A stretch of 64,000 nucleotides of DNA from assembly GCA_020002185.1 (NCBI GenBank), contig CM034531.1:46018574-46082573 (forward strand), written 5' to 3'. The notes below the pieces were generated by a model. That model was not told the DNA's origin. It did no database searches and saw only the letters and a list, made by a program, of their open reading frames with translations. Numbering within the stretch: the first letter of the stretch is position 1; each line of letters begins with the position of its first letter. The position numbers and the translations under genes are program-made. Shown here in pieces: positions 62,836 through 64,000 of the stretch. The DNA is from Paraescarpia echinospica. Its lineage: Eukaryota; Annelida; Polychaeta; Sabellida; Siboglinidae.

Positions 62836-64000
62836 ACACAACAGTTATCATCATTTGCTGAACATTTCAACAGCTTGAGACAGTCTATAGTGAATTGAGT
62901 CTGGCGATACGTCTGGCAAACAACTTCATGTGGTTACCGCTTACATTATCTGGCAGTTCATTTTTTAGGACTCGTCTTAGGTACTGTGTTGGATACACTA
63001 ACGGAGATATTTAGACTGTCCCTCCTGCAAACACGCGATGTTGATCTTGCCGCACACATGCCTCTCACTGGTTAGACCATCGCAAGTATGAAGAAACTAA
63101 AGTGATACCTGGTGGCTTCACGATCCTTGATTATGCGGGGCAATGCGAGTTCCTAGGCGTTGGGTTGATCGATGACTCTGCTATCAAGTTGACCAATAGG
63201 AACCAAGGAACCAACAGTTGCAGACTCTGGTTGACTCCCTAAAACCCACGGAGATGACCGCTTCTACCCAAAGAGGAGACAAACGCGCAATTGCTTACGC
63301 AACTGGAATGTATGAAACATGACTCAAGCGGATTTCTCTGTACTAACCCAACCTTTCCATTGGACTAGATTTAGGCTCCTGATCAAGAAAAGGCCAGCAC
63401 TGGATTCTGCCTATTTCAACCTGTCGGAGTCGGAAAAACTCCAGGTTTGATCGCGCTAGAGAATGCTACAGTATGCATATCAGTCAGCACCCTATATTGG
63501 ACGTGGTGAAAACTTCAAGCGAAGTCATTTGGCATTGGTGCTACTGAAGAAGTCTTGCGAGAGTTGTTGACATTCCATATCTACGATTCAGGCGGAAGAG
63601 GTCAAACTAGGGCAGAAATTTAGGGGATGTTAAATTATAATATCTGACAGAATACTTACAGATTACGGTATCAGGTTAGTCAAACAGAGAGTAGATTACC
63701 TTCCCTGACTACACAAATACGAACACAAAGTAAAACGGCACGAGAACAAAAGGTAAACTGACTGTGAAATAAGTACAAATATCACTCATTTGAACCAACC
63801 AGTCTGATGAACCTCTTCACTCACAAAGTACGTGTGCTTGTTTGTTTGTTTGTTTGTTTGAACCGGTATGTCTAATTCTGATGTTTAACTGGTATGTGTT
63901 GCATGTTTATAAGAAGACCATACTATATCTATGTCCGGCAAAACGTTTCAAAAAATTTTCCTTTCGTTCACATTAGAGTTTATTTAGAAATCCAACATGG
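62836..64000. other. Non-coding, nothing recognised; (TTTG)n at 63838-63860
   Basis: Sequence from 63000 to 63620 has a more even base composition than its surroundings and may be old retroelement debris, but no frame longer than 60 codons or motif is visible. Confidence 0.3.

Overview
This window is nuclear DNA of an invertebrate animal, AT-rich, intron-containing and crowded with repeats. It is probably a lophotrochozoan and most likely a mollusc. That placement is inferred from the mix seen here: MSL2, ANKRD39 and a uronyl-2-O-sulfotransferase-like gene with GT-AG introns, CR1-type LINE debris, P2X7-like 'WC.CG.C' reading frames inside inverted repeats, SGNH-like retroelement debris, and many TTAA- and TA-flanked MITEs. 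No prokaryotic operon, rRNA, CRISPR or intact viral gene is visible.

Three host genes can be assembled from exons. (1) MSL2 (minus strand): exon 1 at 23165-23033 and exon 2 at 20386-19446, a complete 357-aa RING plus CXC-domain E3 ligase. (2) ANKRD39 (plus strand): exons 27026-27226, 33327-33533 and 33949-34098, a complete 185-aa ankyrin protein. It is divergent from MSL2, with a decayed CR1-like LINE (about 26.7-23.85 kb, minus) between the two. (3) A UST/HS2ST/pipe-type 2-O-sulfotransferase (plus strand): exons at 42101, about 46009, 46905 and 54537. Its C-terminal exons were not found and may lie beyond 64 kb. A fourth candidate is a GC-rich terminal exon of an unrecognised three-span membrane protein (35971-35548, minus).

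Layout. 0-3.6 kb: an SGNH-like pseudogene fragment, a 16-copy 94-bp array and a related segment that looks minus-strand coding. 5.8-10.2 kb: a TTAA-flanked foldback MITE, then a 2.3-kb TTAA-flanked inverted-repeat element carrying a decayed P2X7-like gene and a nested Tigger-like MITE, then a dispersed repeat and an RT scrap. 12-18.8 kb: retroelement-like debris, an LTR-like direct-repeat pair, a variable minisatellite and tandem segmental duplications. 19.2-23.6 kb: MSL2. 23.8-26.7 kb: LINE. 26.8-34.4 kb: ANKRD39, whose first intron is almost filled by a 5.5-kb TIR-bounded mosaic. 35-41 kb: membrane-protein exon, minisatellite and fragments of a transposon-linked multicopy gene. 41.5-54.7 kb: the sulfotransferase gene, with introns holding LINE fragments, foldbacks, microsatellites and an 11-copy 67-bp array that ends 36 nt before exon 4. 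54.7-64 kb: mostly non-coding repeats, a second LINE C-terminus, (AGTG)n and GT/GC microsatellites, and a foldback element.

Nothing suggests the host genes work in one pathway. MSL2 acts on chromatin, ANKRD39 is of unknown role, and the sulfotransferase acts in Golgi glycosaminoglycan sulfation. The most distinctive signals are the P2X7-like gene inside the TTAA-bounded element, the minus-strand codon conservation between the 94-bp array and its neighbour (all four differences synonymous), the homogeneous 67-bp array at a splice acceptor, and two unrelated genes whose short uORFs both end in an ATGA overlap with the main start codon.
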